This document shows positions 1 through 6,084 of a stretch of 8,369 nucleotides of DNA, in pieces. The DNA lies in assembly GCA_937877165.1 (NCBI GenBank), contig CALEFO010000027.1, forward strand, positions 1 to 8,369. The letters are read 5' to 3'. Position 1 is the stretch's first letter. The number at the start of each line of letters is the position of its first letter. A program made the translations under genes and the position numbers. The notes under the pieces were generated by a model. That model saw nothing but the letters and a program-made list of their open reading frames with translations. It did not search any database and was not told where the DNA came from. Origin of the DNA: an uncultured Lachnospiraceae bacterium. Its GTDB lineage: Bacteria; Bacillota; Clostridia; Lachnospirales; Lachnospiraceae.

Positions 1-522
1 CTCGTGATCAGAAACCTTCATGTGACCGATCTCTCCGCCTGCACCGTGCGATCCCGGAAGGATTTTGCCATTTAAAATAATTCCTCCGCCGACACCGGTT
101 CCGAGCGTCACGAGAACCATATTCTCAAAGCCCTTTCCGCCGCCCTTCCACTGCTCGCCGAGTGCTGCAACGTTCGCGTCATTTCCAACCTTTACCTTCA
201 TGCCGTCCAGAAGTCCCGAAAGCGTGGAGGCCACATCAATCACACCCCAATGAAGATTGACTGCCTCGTTGACAACGCCGTTCTCCAGAACCGGTCCGGG
301 TACGCCAATGCCAAGTCCCTCGACCTCATCCGCTGCGATCTTCTTCTCCTCCAGCTTGCCCTTGACCGAAGCGGCAATGTCCTCCAGGATATAGCGCCCG
401 TTGTCCTCTGTCCGGGTCGGAATCTCCCAGCTCTCCAGCAGCTCCTCCTTCTGCGCATCAAAAAGGCCGTGCTTGATCGTCGTACCGCCTACATCAATTC
501 CGAATGCATACTTCTTTGCCAT
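1..522 (-). CDS. glcK: ROK-family glucokinase, N-terminal part (runs off the left edge)
   Basis: This is the first 174 codons of a sugar kinase that continues beyond the window. ROK glucokinases phosphorylate cytosolic glucose with ATP to glucose-6-phosphate. Visible motifs are the N-terminal phosphate-binding loop DVGGTTIK at residues 10-17, the GIGVPGP segment near residue 73, GNDAN with the expected catalytic Asp at 115, the second glycine-rich loop LGTGVGGG near residue 140, and GGEIGHM near residue 163. His167 of that last motif is the first expected zinc ligand; the CxCGxxGC zinc motif would lie just outside the window. The ATG at 522 is preceded by GGAGGG with a 7-nt spacer, which fixes the start. 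No convincing promoter is visible in the leader, which instead holds a hairpin repeat (553-611). The family is certain; glucose as substrate is inferred from similarity to Bacillota GlcK, and other ROK hexose kinases or N-acetylmannosamine kinases are possible. Confidence 0.9.
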   Translation of the reverse strand, partial: MAKKYAFGIDVGGTTIKHGLFDAQKEELLESWEIPTRTEDNGRYILEDIAASVKGKLEEKKIAADEVEGLGIGVPGPVLENGVVNEAVNLHWGVIDVASTLSGLLDGMKVKVGNDANVAALGEQWKGGGKGFENMVLVTLGTGVGGGIILNGKILPGSHGAGGEIGHMKVSDHE

Positions 523-552
523 CTGTCTTCCCTCCAAAATCCTTCTGATCCC

Positions 553-611
553 CCTCACTGAGGCAAAAAGCGCGAGCGCGGTTTTGCCTGGCGTGGCTGC
601 ACCAATGCTGC
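553..611 (-). repeat. Compact copy of the hairpin leader repeat, upstream of the ROK kinase
   Basis: Read on the minus strand, this starts with GCAGCATTGGTGC, then has an arm AGGCAAAA (589-582) that pairs perfectly with TTTTGCCT (568-561) around a short GC-rich apex. It ends with CCTCAGTGAGG (563-553), itself a 4-bp hairpin. The same modules in the same order occur at 6057-6228, and the outer stem plus terminal hairpin also occur at 3612-3647. It ends 30 nt before the kinase start codon and has the same orientation as the gene. It is not followed by a T-tract on either strand, so it does not look like a terminator. Function unknown. Confidence 0.65.
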
Positions 612-629
612 AATTGTTCCCGCTCCCTT

Positions 630-651
630 GCCGGTTTGTTCATCAACCGGC
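630..651. promoter_or_regulatory. Inverted repeat in the ROK kinase leader
   Basis: GCCGGTT (630-636) and AACCGGC (645-651) form a perfect 7-bp inverted repeat with an 8-nt spacer. It lies between the terminator of the ABC operon and the repeat in front of the kinase gene. It could be a repressor operator for the kinase gene or just another short hairpin. No -10/-35 pair was found beside it, so a regulatory role is a guess. Confidence 0.25.
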
Positions 652-681
652 GGGGAATTCCGATGCCGTGACCGGCCCGAA

Positions 682-722
682 ACAAAAGATGCCAGCCGCA
701 GTGCTCAAAAGCACCGCGGCTG
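682..722 (-). terminator. Rho-independent terminator of the ABC transporter operon
   Basis: Arms 716-722 and 693-699 pair over 7 bp. After one mismatch (715/700), a further 5 bp pair (710-714 with 701-705) around a 4-nt loop. On the minus strand the stem is followed by CATCTTTTGTT, a T-rich tract. It lies 58 nt downstream of the ATPase stop codon and separates this operon from the ROK kinase gene. Confidence 0.8.
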
Positions 723-779
723 ACATACAGTATACGCTATTTACCCCTGTTTGGCACCCTGCGGCTGCCAGAACTCGAC

Positions 780-1559
780 TTACTCCGTGCTCCCCTTATA
801 GCGGGAAAGGAACTGCTTCGTTCTTTCTTCCTTCGGATTGCCGAACACTTCCTCCGGCGTTCCCTGCTCGGCAATTCGTCCGTCATCCATGAAAATCACA
901 TGGTCCGACACATCCCGCGCGAATTCCATCTCGTGCGTCACGATGATCATCGTCGTATGATTGTCCGCAAGACGCCGAATCACCTTCAGAACCTCCCCGG
1001 TAAGCTCCGGATCCAGAGCCGAAGTCGGCTCATCGAAGCACAGAATGTCCGGGCGCAGTGCCAATGCCCTCGCAATCGCGACACGCTGCTGCTGGCCGCC
1101 GGACAGCTGGTGCGGGTAGTTGTTCATCCGATTGGAAAGTCCCATCTCGCCAAGAAGCGCTTCCGCGTGCTCCCGGATTTTCTCCTCTTCCTCGTCCTTC
1201 TTCCCCCCTTCCTCAGAAAGAAGGCGGGGTGCCAGCATGACATTCTCCAGCGCCGTGTACTGCGGGAACAGATTGAAGGACTGGAACACCATACCGAAAT
1301 GAAGGCGCTTGCGGCGGATTTCCTCATCACCTGCCTTCTCGTGAAGCCCGGCATCAAAAAGGGTCTCGCCCCTGACCGAAATCGTGCCGCCATCCGGCGT
1401 CTCCAGGAAGTTCAGGCAGCGCAGAAGCGTCGTTTTGCCGGATCCGGACGAGCCGATGATCGACAGGGCCGTTCCCTCCTCCATGGAAAACGTAATGTCC
1501 TTCAGAACCTCTGTGTTTCCAAAGCTTTTCTGTACGTGTTTTACCTCAAGAATTGACAT
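780..1559 (-). CDS. Amino-acid ABC transporter, ATP-binding protein (GlnQ/ArtP type)
   Basis: This 259-residue cytoplasmic ATPase powers a polar amino-acid importer. The complete motif set is visible: Walker A GSSGSGKTT at 36-44, Q-loop Gln93 in MVFQSFNLFPQ, signature LSGGQ at 152-156, Walker B with DEPTSALD at 176-183, and switch His209 in IIVTHEM. All of this matches the GlnQ/HisP/ArtP family in order and length. A charged stretch at about 115-127, rich in Glu and Lys, sits between the Q-loop region and the signature and is more acidic than usual. The gene is last in the operon, 117 nt after the permease stop; that gap is filled almost entirely by a 90-nt hairpin repeat. The only ribosome-binding candidate, GAGAGG, is 13 nt from the ATG and lies at the end of the repeat, so initiation may be weak. 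The start is supported by the typical N-terminus MSILEVKHVQKSFG. The transported amino acid cannot be told from this subunit. Confidence 0.95.
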   Translation of the reverse strand: MSILEVKHVQKSFGNTEVLKDITFSMEEGTALSIIGSSGSGKTTLLRCLNFLETPDGGTISVRGETLFDAGLHEKAGDEEIRRKRLHFGMVFQSFNLFPQYTALENVMLAPRLLSEEGGKKDEEEEKIREHAEALLGEMGLSNRMNNYPHQLSGGQQQRVAIARALALRPDILCFDEPTSALDPELTGEVLKVIRRLADNHTTMIIVTHEMEFARDVSDHVIFMDDGRIAEQGTPEEVFGNPKEERTKQFLSRYKGSTE

Positions 1560-1573
1560 TTTGATAACTTAAC

Positions 1574-1663
1574 CTCTCTGTATACAGAGTGCCGCTTAAC
1601 GGCACTCTAAGCAGGAGAAGATGTCATCCGACATCTTCGAGTGCAGCGGTTTCGCCGAATGTG
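1574..1663 (-). repeat. Long hairpin repeat (copy A) between permease and ATPase genes
   Basis: This 90-nt segment aligns without gaps, in inverted orientation, to 6085-6174, with about 80 of 90 positions identical. It contains a 9-bp hairpin (1617-1625 with 1630-1638) and a second hairpin (1587-1595 with 1599-1607) whose sequence differs from the other copy but still pairs. Its 5' module ATTCGGCGAAACCGC (1660-1646) is identical to 3608-3622 in front of feoAB. The right-hand part present in the 6085-6228 copy is missing here. It starts 13 nt after the permease stop codon and ends 14 nt before the ATPase start, in the same orientation as the genes. Confidence 0.85.
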
Positions 1664-1676
1664 TCTCCCAACAGTT

Positions 1677-2333
1677 TTACCGGAAATAACTGAGCTTCTT
1701 CTCAATGCGGTCGAACAGTATCGTCAGAAGGCCGGAGAAGATCAGATAGAACACGCCCGTGTAGAACAGCGGCCAGATGATGCCCGCGCTCTTGATGAAC
1801 GACTGACCATTCCAAATGATCTCATACACCGCGATGACGCGCGCAAGAGACGTATCCTTTACCAGCGTGATGATCTCGTTGGACATCGGTGGAACAATGC
1901 GCTTAATGACCTGAAGCAGCACCACCTTCCGAAAGATCTGCCCCTTCGTCATACCAAGAACCTGTCCGGCCTCATACTGGCCGACCGGAATGGACTGAAT
2001 GCCGCCGCGGTAAATCTCCGAAAAATAGCAGGCATAATTGATCACGAATGCCACCAGCGCCGCCACAAATCTTCCACTGGTACCGGATCCCCACCAGTTG
2101 TTTTTCAGAATAATGCCCGGGCCGTAATAGATGACGAGCAGCTGCAGAAGAAGCGGAGTTCCACGGATCACCCAGATCAGGAACTTGATCGGGTACTGCA
2201 GAATCTTCACCCGGCTCATGGAGCCGAGACTGATGAACAGTCCCAGCGGCAGCGAAAAAATCAAAGTCAGGCCGAAAAGCTTCACAGTTCCCCAGAAGCC
2301 CTCCAGCAGGGATAGTGTAACGGTCCAGAACAT
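1677..2333 (-). CDS. Amino-acid ABC transporter, permease protein (HisM/GlnP type)
   Basis: This is an integral membrane subunit of 218 residues, the usual size for polar amino-acid permeases, which pair as a dimer with the ATPase. The N-terminal family motif EGFWGTVKLFGLTL is at 11-24, followed by VIRGTPLLLQL near 55-65. The cytoplasmic EAA loop that docks to the ATPase spans about 121-140 (EAGQVLGMTKGQIFRKVVLL). The distal segment VKDTSLARVI near 158-167 is also typical. About five hydrophobic segments are visible. I chose the ATG at 2333: a GGAGG lies 12 nt upstream, whereas the upstream in-frame TTG at 2357 precedes that ribosome binding site and has none of its own. Only one permease gene is present, so the membrane channel is probably a homodimer. 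A terminator-like hairpin lies between this gene and the binding-protein gene. Confidence 0.93.
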   Translation of the reverse strand: MFWTVTLSLLEGFWGTVKLFGLTLIFSLPLGLFISLGSMSRVKILQYPIKFLIWVIRGTPLLLQLLVIYYGPGIILKNNWWGSGTSGRFVAALVAFVINYACYFSEIYRGGIQSIPVGQYEAGQVLGMTKGQIFRKVVLLQVIKRIVPPMSNEIITLVKDTSLARVIAVYEIIWNGQSFIKSAGIIWPLFYTGVFYLIFSGLLTILFDRIEKKLSYFR

Positions 2334-2423
2334 GACGGGAAAAATCCTCCACCTCAAAAATAATCTTCTGCATGCGCCGGCAGCTTCCCCTCCGGGAAAA
2401 TCCGTGCAGCTGCAGTGATCTCT

Positions 2424-2462
2424 CTAAAAGCCAAACACAAGGCCCGGCATATCTGTCGGGCC
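2424..2462 (-). terminator. Terminator-like hairpin inside the ABC operon (possible attenuator)
   Basis: GGCCCG (2441-2446) and CGGGCC (2457-2462) pair perfectly and extend inward by a G-T and a C-G pair. On the minus strand the stem is followed by TTGTGTTTGGCTTTT, a broken T-rich tract. It lies about 95 nt after the binding-protein stop codon and about 90 nt before the permease start. Partial termination or 3'-end protection here would give more binding protein than membrane subunits, a common arrangement for such operons. The rest of the 223-nt gap shows no supported gene. Confidence 0.55.
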
Positions 2463-2556
2463 CTGCTGATTGTTCTCCACAGCGGTCAAATCCCCCTTGA
2501 AAGACAAGACCATCCTCTCAGAAATTCTCCGCCGTGATATATGCGACGCTGTGTAT

Positions 2557-3354
2557 TTACTGTGCTACGATTGCATCCTGCACGCCGTACTGCTCTGCAA
2601 TGCTCTGCATCGTGCCGTCATCGTAGAGCTTCTTGAATTCATCATTGATATAGGAAGCAAGATCGGATCCCTTGCGGCAGCCAACGCCGTACTCCTCGGT
2701 GGTCAGCTCCAGTGTGTGGGTCAGAGTCGGATAATCCGTGCCGTCGCCAATCATCGCGCCTGCCATCAGAAGGTCAATGATACTCGCGTCAGATGTTCCC
2801 GCAGAAACCTCCATCAGCGTGTCTGCCTGCGAAGTCAGGGCTGTGTAGTTGAAGCCATTCTCCTTGGCAGCCTCTTCTCCTGCGGAGCCTGCCTCTACGG
2901 CAAACGCAAGGTCCTTCATGCTGTCTGCGTCCTTGTACGAATCCGCCTTGTCCGCAGGAAGAACCACGACCTGTGCATTGTTGCAGTATGCATTGGTGCA
3001 CGCCATGGAAGAGGTTACCTCATCCGTCAGCGTCATGCCGTTCCATACGACATCAATACTCTTGTTCTCGAGCTCCAGAATCTTGTTGTCCCAGTCAATC
3101 TCCACGAACTGGACATCCACACCAAGGTCCTTCGCGACCTGCTTCGCCATATCCGCATCGAAGCCGATCCAGTCGCCGTTCTCATCCTTGTAATCCATCG
3201 GCTCGAAATCCGTGATGCCGACGATCAGGCTGCCTTTCTTCTTAATGTAATCCACGTCGCTGTCTGAGCTGCCGGAGCTCTTGCTCCCGCATCCTGCGAG
3301 CATCCCTGCTGCCATCAGTCCGGTCAATACCACTGCCAGTACTCTCTTTTTCAT
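2557..3354 (-). CDS. Amino-acid ABC transporter, lipoprotein substrate-binding protein
   Basis: This is a 265-residue extracytoplasmic solute-binding lipoprotein of the SBP_bac_3 family, the substrate receptor of the importer. The signal peptide is MKKRVLAVV followed by a hydrophobic stretch and the lipobox LAGC. Cys22 is expected to carry the lipid anchor, followed by a Ser/Gly-rich tether. The mature part starts with the family strand LIVGITDFEPMDYKDENG and continues with the GFDADMAKQVAKDLG helix and IDVVWNGMTLTDEV. The family's common T-x-E-R arginine, which usually holds the ligand carboxylate, reads TDEV here. I chose ATG 3354 because GGGGAGG lies 6 nt upstream; the ATG at 3360 and the upstream in-frame codon at 3387 have no properly spaced ribosome binding site. 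The gene is first in the operon, behind the promoter at 3477-3505. An amino acid is the likely ligand class, but its identity is open. Confidence 0.93.
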   Translation of the reverse strand: MKKRVLAVVLTGLMAAGMLAGCGSKSSGSSDSDVDYIKKKGSLIVGITDFEPMDYKDENGDWIGFDADMAKQVAKDLGVDVQFVEIDWDNKILELENKSIDVVWNGMTLTDEVTSSMACTNAYCNNAQVVVLPADKADSYKDADSMKDLAFAVEAGSAGEEAAKENGFNYTALTSQADTLMEVSAGTSDASIIDLLMAGAMIGDGTDYPTLTHTLELTTEEYGVGCRKGSDLASYINDEFKKLYDDGTMQSIAEQYGVQDAIVAQ

Positions 3355-3476
3355 AATCATCCTCCCCGCCGCGTCTGTCTGCGGCACCTGTTCCGCCTGG
3401 AAAAATGTTCCTTCTCATTTCCCAGCCGGCACTTCTCATACTGCTTCCGTTTGCTTCTGTGTTTTAATTGGTTATC

Positions 3477-3505
3477 ACTTTACCATATGAAAGTGTGCGA
3501 TGCAA
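3477..3505 (-). promoter_or_regulatory. Sigma-A type promoter of the ABC transporter operon
   Basis: On the minus strand, TTGCAT (3505-3500) and TAAAGT (3482-3477) are separated by exactly 17 nt. Both are partial matches to TTGACA/TATAAT. Transcription would start near 3470 and give a leader of about 115 nt before the binding-protein gene. The T-rich stretch just upstream (3516-3524 region) could act as an UP element. Confidence 0.5.
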
Positions 3506-3541
3506 CCATCTGCCGAAAAAAAAATCACAAATTGCCAAAGG

Positions 3542-3576
3542 TTAGGTGAAGCTAATTTCTGTTCATCTGCTACACT
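3542..3576 (+). promoter_or_regulatory. feoAB promoter region with a DtxR-family-like operator
   Basis: TTAGGTGAAGCTAA (3542-3555) matches nine of ten arm positions of the DtxR/IdeR/MntR-type pattern TTAGG-N4-CCTAA. It is followed by an extended -10 element, TGC then TACACT (3568-3576), with no good -35. The operator would cover the -35 region of that promoter, as expected for repression by an iron-loaded metalloregulator. A TTGCCA at 3532-3537 is an alternative -35, but no well-spaced -10 goes with it. Transcription would start near 3583, leaving about 70 nt of leader before feoAB. The site is a motif match only; no regulator gene is in the window. Confidence 0.5.
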
Positions 3577-3607
3577 GTCTGCAATGGCATTGAAGGACAG
3601 TTGGTAT

Positions 3608-3649
3608 ATTCGGCGAAACCGCCTTTGCGGATTTTGCCTCAGCGGGGTA
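3608..3649 (+). repeat. Compact hairpin repeat in the feoAB leader
   Basis: ATTCGGCGAAACCGC (3608-3622) is identical to the 5' module of the repeat at 1646-1660. GCGGATTTTGCCTCAGCG (3627-3644) plus the following GGGTA matches 6206-6228 with one difference. The two parts fold back on each other (GGCGAAACCGC with GCGGATTTTGCC, one bulge and one G-T pair) around a CTTT loop. The terminal CCTC-AGC-GGGG mini-hairpin (3637-3647) contains the only ribosome-binding candidate of feoAB, GGGG at 3644-3647. Confidence 0.7.
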
Positions 3650-3654
3650 GAAAC

Positions 3655-6000
3655 ATGACATTAAAAGATCTGAAAATCGGTGAAAGTGCCGTGATTACGA
3701 AGATTGGCGGAGAGGGTGCTCTTCGTCAGCACTTTCTGGATATGGGCGTCATTCCCGGCGCCGAAACAACCGTTGTCAAGTTCGCACCCATGGGAGATCC
3801 GATGGAGCTGCAGATTCACGGGTACGAGCTGACTCTGCGCCTTGCGGACGCAGATCAGATTGAGATAACACCCATCAAAGAGCGCACCAACAAGCATACG
3901 CGCGTACAGGAGATCCGTCCTTCTGAGCACCCGGGCCTTGGCGAGGACGGCAAATACCATCACAAGGATGACGGCACGCCACTCCCCGAGGGGACGCTTC
4001 TTACCTTTGCACTTGTCGGCAACCAGAACTGCGGCAAGACAACACTCTTCAATCAGCTGACCGGTGCCAACCAACATGTTGGAAACTTCCCCGGTGTCAC
4101 CGTGGACCGCAAGGACGGAGCCATCAAGGGCTTCCCGAACACCCTCGTCACGGACCTTCCCGGAATTTATTCCATGTCACCCTATTCCAGTGAGGAAATT
4201 GTCTCCCGGAATTTCGTACTGAATGACAAGCCGCGCGCCATCATCAACATCGTCGACGCAACCAACATTGAGCGGAACCTCTATCTGTCCATGCAGCTTC
4301 TGGAAATGGATGTTCCGATGGTCATCGCCCTGAACATGATGGATGAGGTCGAAGCCAATCACGGTTCCATTGACATCAATGGAATGGAGTCGCTTCTCGG
4401 TGTTCCCGTCGTTCCGATTTCTGCCGCGAAAAACGAGGGTGTGGATGAACTGGTCCGTCATGCCATCCACATCGCACAGTATCAGGAAAAGCCAAGGGTA
4501 CAGGACTTCTGTTCCAAGGATGACCACGGCGGCGCCATTCACCGCGCGCATCACGCAGTCGAGGCCATCATTGAGGATCACGCCGAGCGCGCAGGCCTTC
4601 CGCTTGCCTTTTCTGCCAATAAGGCCATTGAGGGGGATCCCCTGATTCTCGCGCAGCTGGATCTGGACACCAACGAGCAGGAAATGCTCGAGCATGTCAT
4701 TGTCCAGATGGAAAAAGAGGGTGGGATGGACCGCGCCGCCGCCATTGCCGACATGAAGTTCGACTTCATTGAGCGTGTCTGCGAGGCCACCGTCGTAAAG
4801 CCGAAGGAAAGCCGGGAACGGATCCGTTCCGAGAAGATCGACAGGATTCTGACGGGAAAATATACCGCCATCCCCTGCTTTGTCCTCATTATGCTGCTCG
4901 TATTCTACCTGACCTTCAATGTCATCGGCGCAGCCCTTCAGAATCTTCTTGCCGCCGGCATTGACGCTCTGTCCGGCGCTGCAGACCGCGCACTCACCGC
5001 CTCCGGTGTCAGTGCGGGACTTCACAGCCTTGTCATCGACGGAATCTTCACCGGTGTCGGCTCGGTTCTTTCGTTCCTGCCGATCGTCGTGGTACTGTTC
5101 TTCTTCCTGTCCCTGATGGAGGACTCCGGCTACATCGCCCGCGTCGCCTTCTTCATGGACAAGCTTCTCCGCAAGATCGGCCTTTCCGGCAGAAGCATTG
5201 TTCCAATGCTGATCGGCTTCGGGTGCACGGTTCCCGCCGTCATGTCCACGAGAACGCTGCCATCGCGCCGTGACCGCCGTATGACCATTCTCCTGACGCC
5301 GTTCATGAGCTGCTCTGCCAAGCTCCCGCTCTACTCCTTCCTGGTTGCAGCCTTTTTCCCGGGAAAGGGCGGACTTGTCATGACCGCTCTCTATTTCCTC
5401 GGAATCGTACTGGCCATCCTGGCCGCGCTTCTTTTCAAAGGGACCCTGTTCAAGGGAGAGGCGGTTCCGTTTGTGATGGAGCTTCCGAACTATCGCATGC
5501 CTGGCGCGAAGAACACCCTGCAGCTTCTCTGGGAGAAATCCCGGGATTTTTTGCAAAAGGCCTTTTCCGTCATTCTGATTGCGACGATCGTTGTCTGGTT
5601 TCTGCAGAGCTTTGGTCCTTCCCTGAACTATGTCACGGACTCCTCAAAGAGCCTGATGGCCATCGTTGCAGGTGCTCTTGTCCCGCTGTTCCGGCCGCTC
5701 GGTCTCGGCAACTGGAAGGTCATCACGGCACTCATTTCCGGCTTCATGGCAAAGGAAAGCGTTGTCTCTACCCTGCAGGTTCTGTTCGGGAACGGAATTG
5801 CCTCCATTCTGACGCCGCTCTCCGCCGTCAGCATGCTGGTCTTCTGCCTGCTGTATACGCCGTGCGTTGCCGCAATTGCTTCCATCCGCCGGGAGCTTGG
5901 CGGCACCTGGGCGGTCGGCGTTGTCATCTTCCAGTGTGTGGTTGCCTATCTCGCCGCCTTCCTTGCACATACCGTATGCATGCTGCTGGGGATGATGTAA
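3655..6000 (+). CDS. feoB: Ferrous iron transporter, FeoA-FeoB fusion
   Basis: This 781-residue protein imports Fe(II) across the cytoplasmic membrane. Residues 1-75 form a FeoA (SH3-like) domain with the family pattern around LRQHFLDMGVIPGA. A linker follows, then a FeoB G domain with all five motifs: G1 GNQNCGKTT at 122-130, G2 around Thr149 in NFPGVTVD, G3 DLPG at 167-170, G4 NMMD at 227-230 and G5 SAAK at 256-259. From about residue 400 the polytopic membrane domain carries the two Gate regions: GCTVP at 523-527 and PFMSCSAKLPLY downstream, then FMAKES at 697-702 and YTPC ending at Cys737. The ATG at 3655 is chosen because GGGG lies 7 nt upstream and the FeoA fold starts there; an in-frame TTG at 3601 would add 18 residues encoded by a repeat. 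A candidate iron-regulator operator lies upstream, and the Cys-rich partner gene follows. Confidence 0.97.
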   Translation: MTLKDLKIGESAVITKIGGEGALRQHFLDMGVIPGAETTVVKFAPMGDPMELQIHGYELTLRLADADQIEITPIKERTNKHTRVQEIRPSEHPGLGEDGKYHHKDDGTPLPEGTLLTFALVGNQNCGKTTLFNQLTGANQHVGNFPGVTVDRKDGAIKGFPNTLVTDLPGIYSMSPYSSEEIVSRNFVLNDKPRAIINIVDATNIERNLYLSMQLLEMDVPMVIALNMMDEVEANHGSIDINGMESLLGVPVVPISAAKNEGVDELVRHAIHIAQYQEKPRVQDFCSKDDHGGAIHRAHHAVEAIIEDHAERAGLPLAFSANKAIEGDPLILAQLDLDTNEQEMLEHVIVQMEKEGGMDRAAAIADMKFDFIERVCEATVVKPKESRERIRSEKIDRILTGKYTAIPCFVLIMLLVFYLTFNVIGAALQNLLAAGIDALSGAADRALTASGVSAGLHSLVIDGIFTGVGSVLSFLPIVVVLFFFLSLMEDSGYIARVAFFMDKLLRKIGLSGRSIVPMLIGFGCTVPAVMSTRTLPSRRDRRMTILLTPFMSCSAKLPLYSFLVAAFFPGKGGLVMTALYFLGIVLAILAALLFKGTLFKGEAVPFVMELPNYRMPGAKNTLQLLWEKSRDFLQKAFSVILIATIVVWFLQSFGPSLNYVTDSSKSLMAIVAGALVPLFRPLGLGNWKVITALISGFMAKESVVSTLQVLFGNGIASILTPLSAVSMLVFCLLYTPCVAAIASIRRELGGTWAVGVVIFQCVVAYLAAFLAHTVCMLLGMM

Positions 6001-6003
6001 ATT

Positions 6004-6084
6004 CCTCAGCGAGGTATAAGTTTGAATGTGATCGCCGATGCGATCGCATTCAAACAGCAGCATCGGTGCTGACGCACCGGCTGC
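6004..6084 (+). repeat. Tandem hairpins downstream of feoAB
   Basis: Directly after the feoAB stop comes CCTCAGCGAGGTATAA (6004-6019), which repeats the end module of the element at 6216-6231. Next is a strong hairpin of 15 pairs: 6020-6034 with 6041-6055, one G-T pair, loop CCGATG. A second hairpin follows: 6057-6061 and 6064-6069 pair with 6080-6084 and 6074-6079, with a 2-nt bulge. There is no T-tract after either stem, so these are not classical terminators. They could protect the 3' end of the feoAB message or be part of the repeat element that continues to 6228. Confidence 0.7.

Noticed and set aside
900..1556. A 218-codon plus-strand frame opposite the ATPase gene
   Set aside because: It is the antisense shadow of a gene with a complete ABC ATPase motif set, and its own translation shows no recognisable domain.
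2424..2513. A 29-codon minus-strand frame between binding-protein and permease genes
   Set aside because: Its GAGAGG is directly adjacent to the ATG, too close to act as a ribosome binding site. The frame runs through the terminator-like hairpin and the peptide has no recognisable feature.
3601..3654. TTG start adding 18 residues to FeoAB
   Set aside because: The extension is encoded by the hairpin repeat, has no ribosome binding site, and the FeoA fold begins at the ATG at 3655.
4177..5556. A 459-codon open frame on the minus strand opposite feoAB
   Set aside because: It is a mirror of the strongly coding feoAB frame in a GC-rich region. It has a low-complexity charged composition, no family motif and no ribosome binding site.
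6020..6084. Rho-independent terminator after feoAB
   Set aside because: Both stems are strong but neither is followed by a T-run on the plus strand, so they do not fit an intrinsic terminator.
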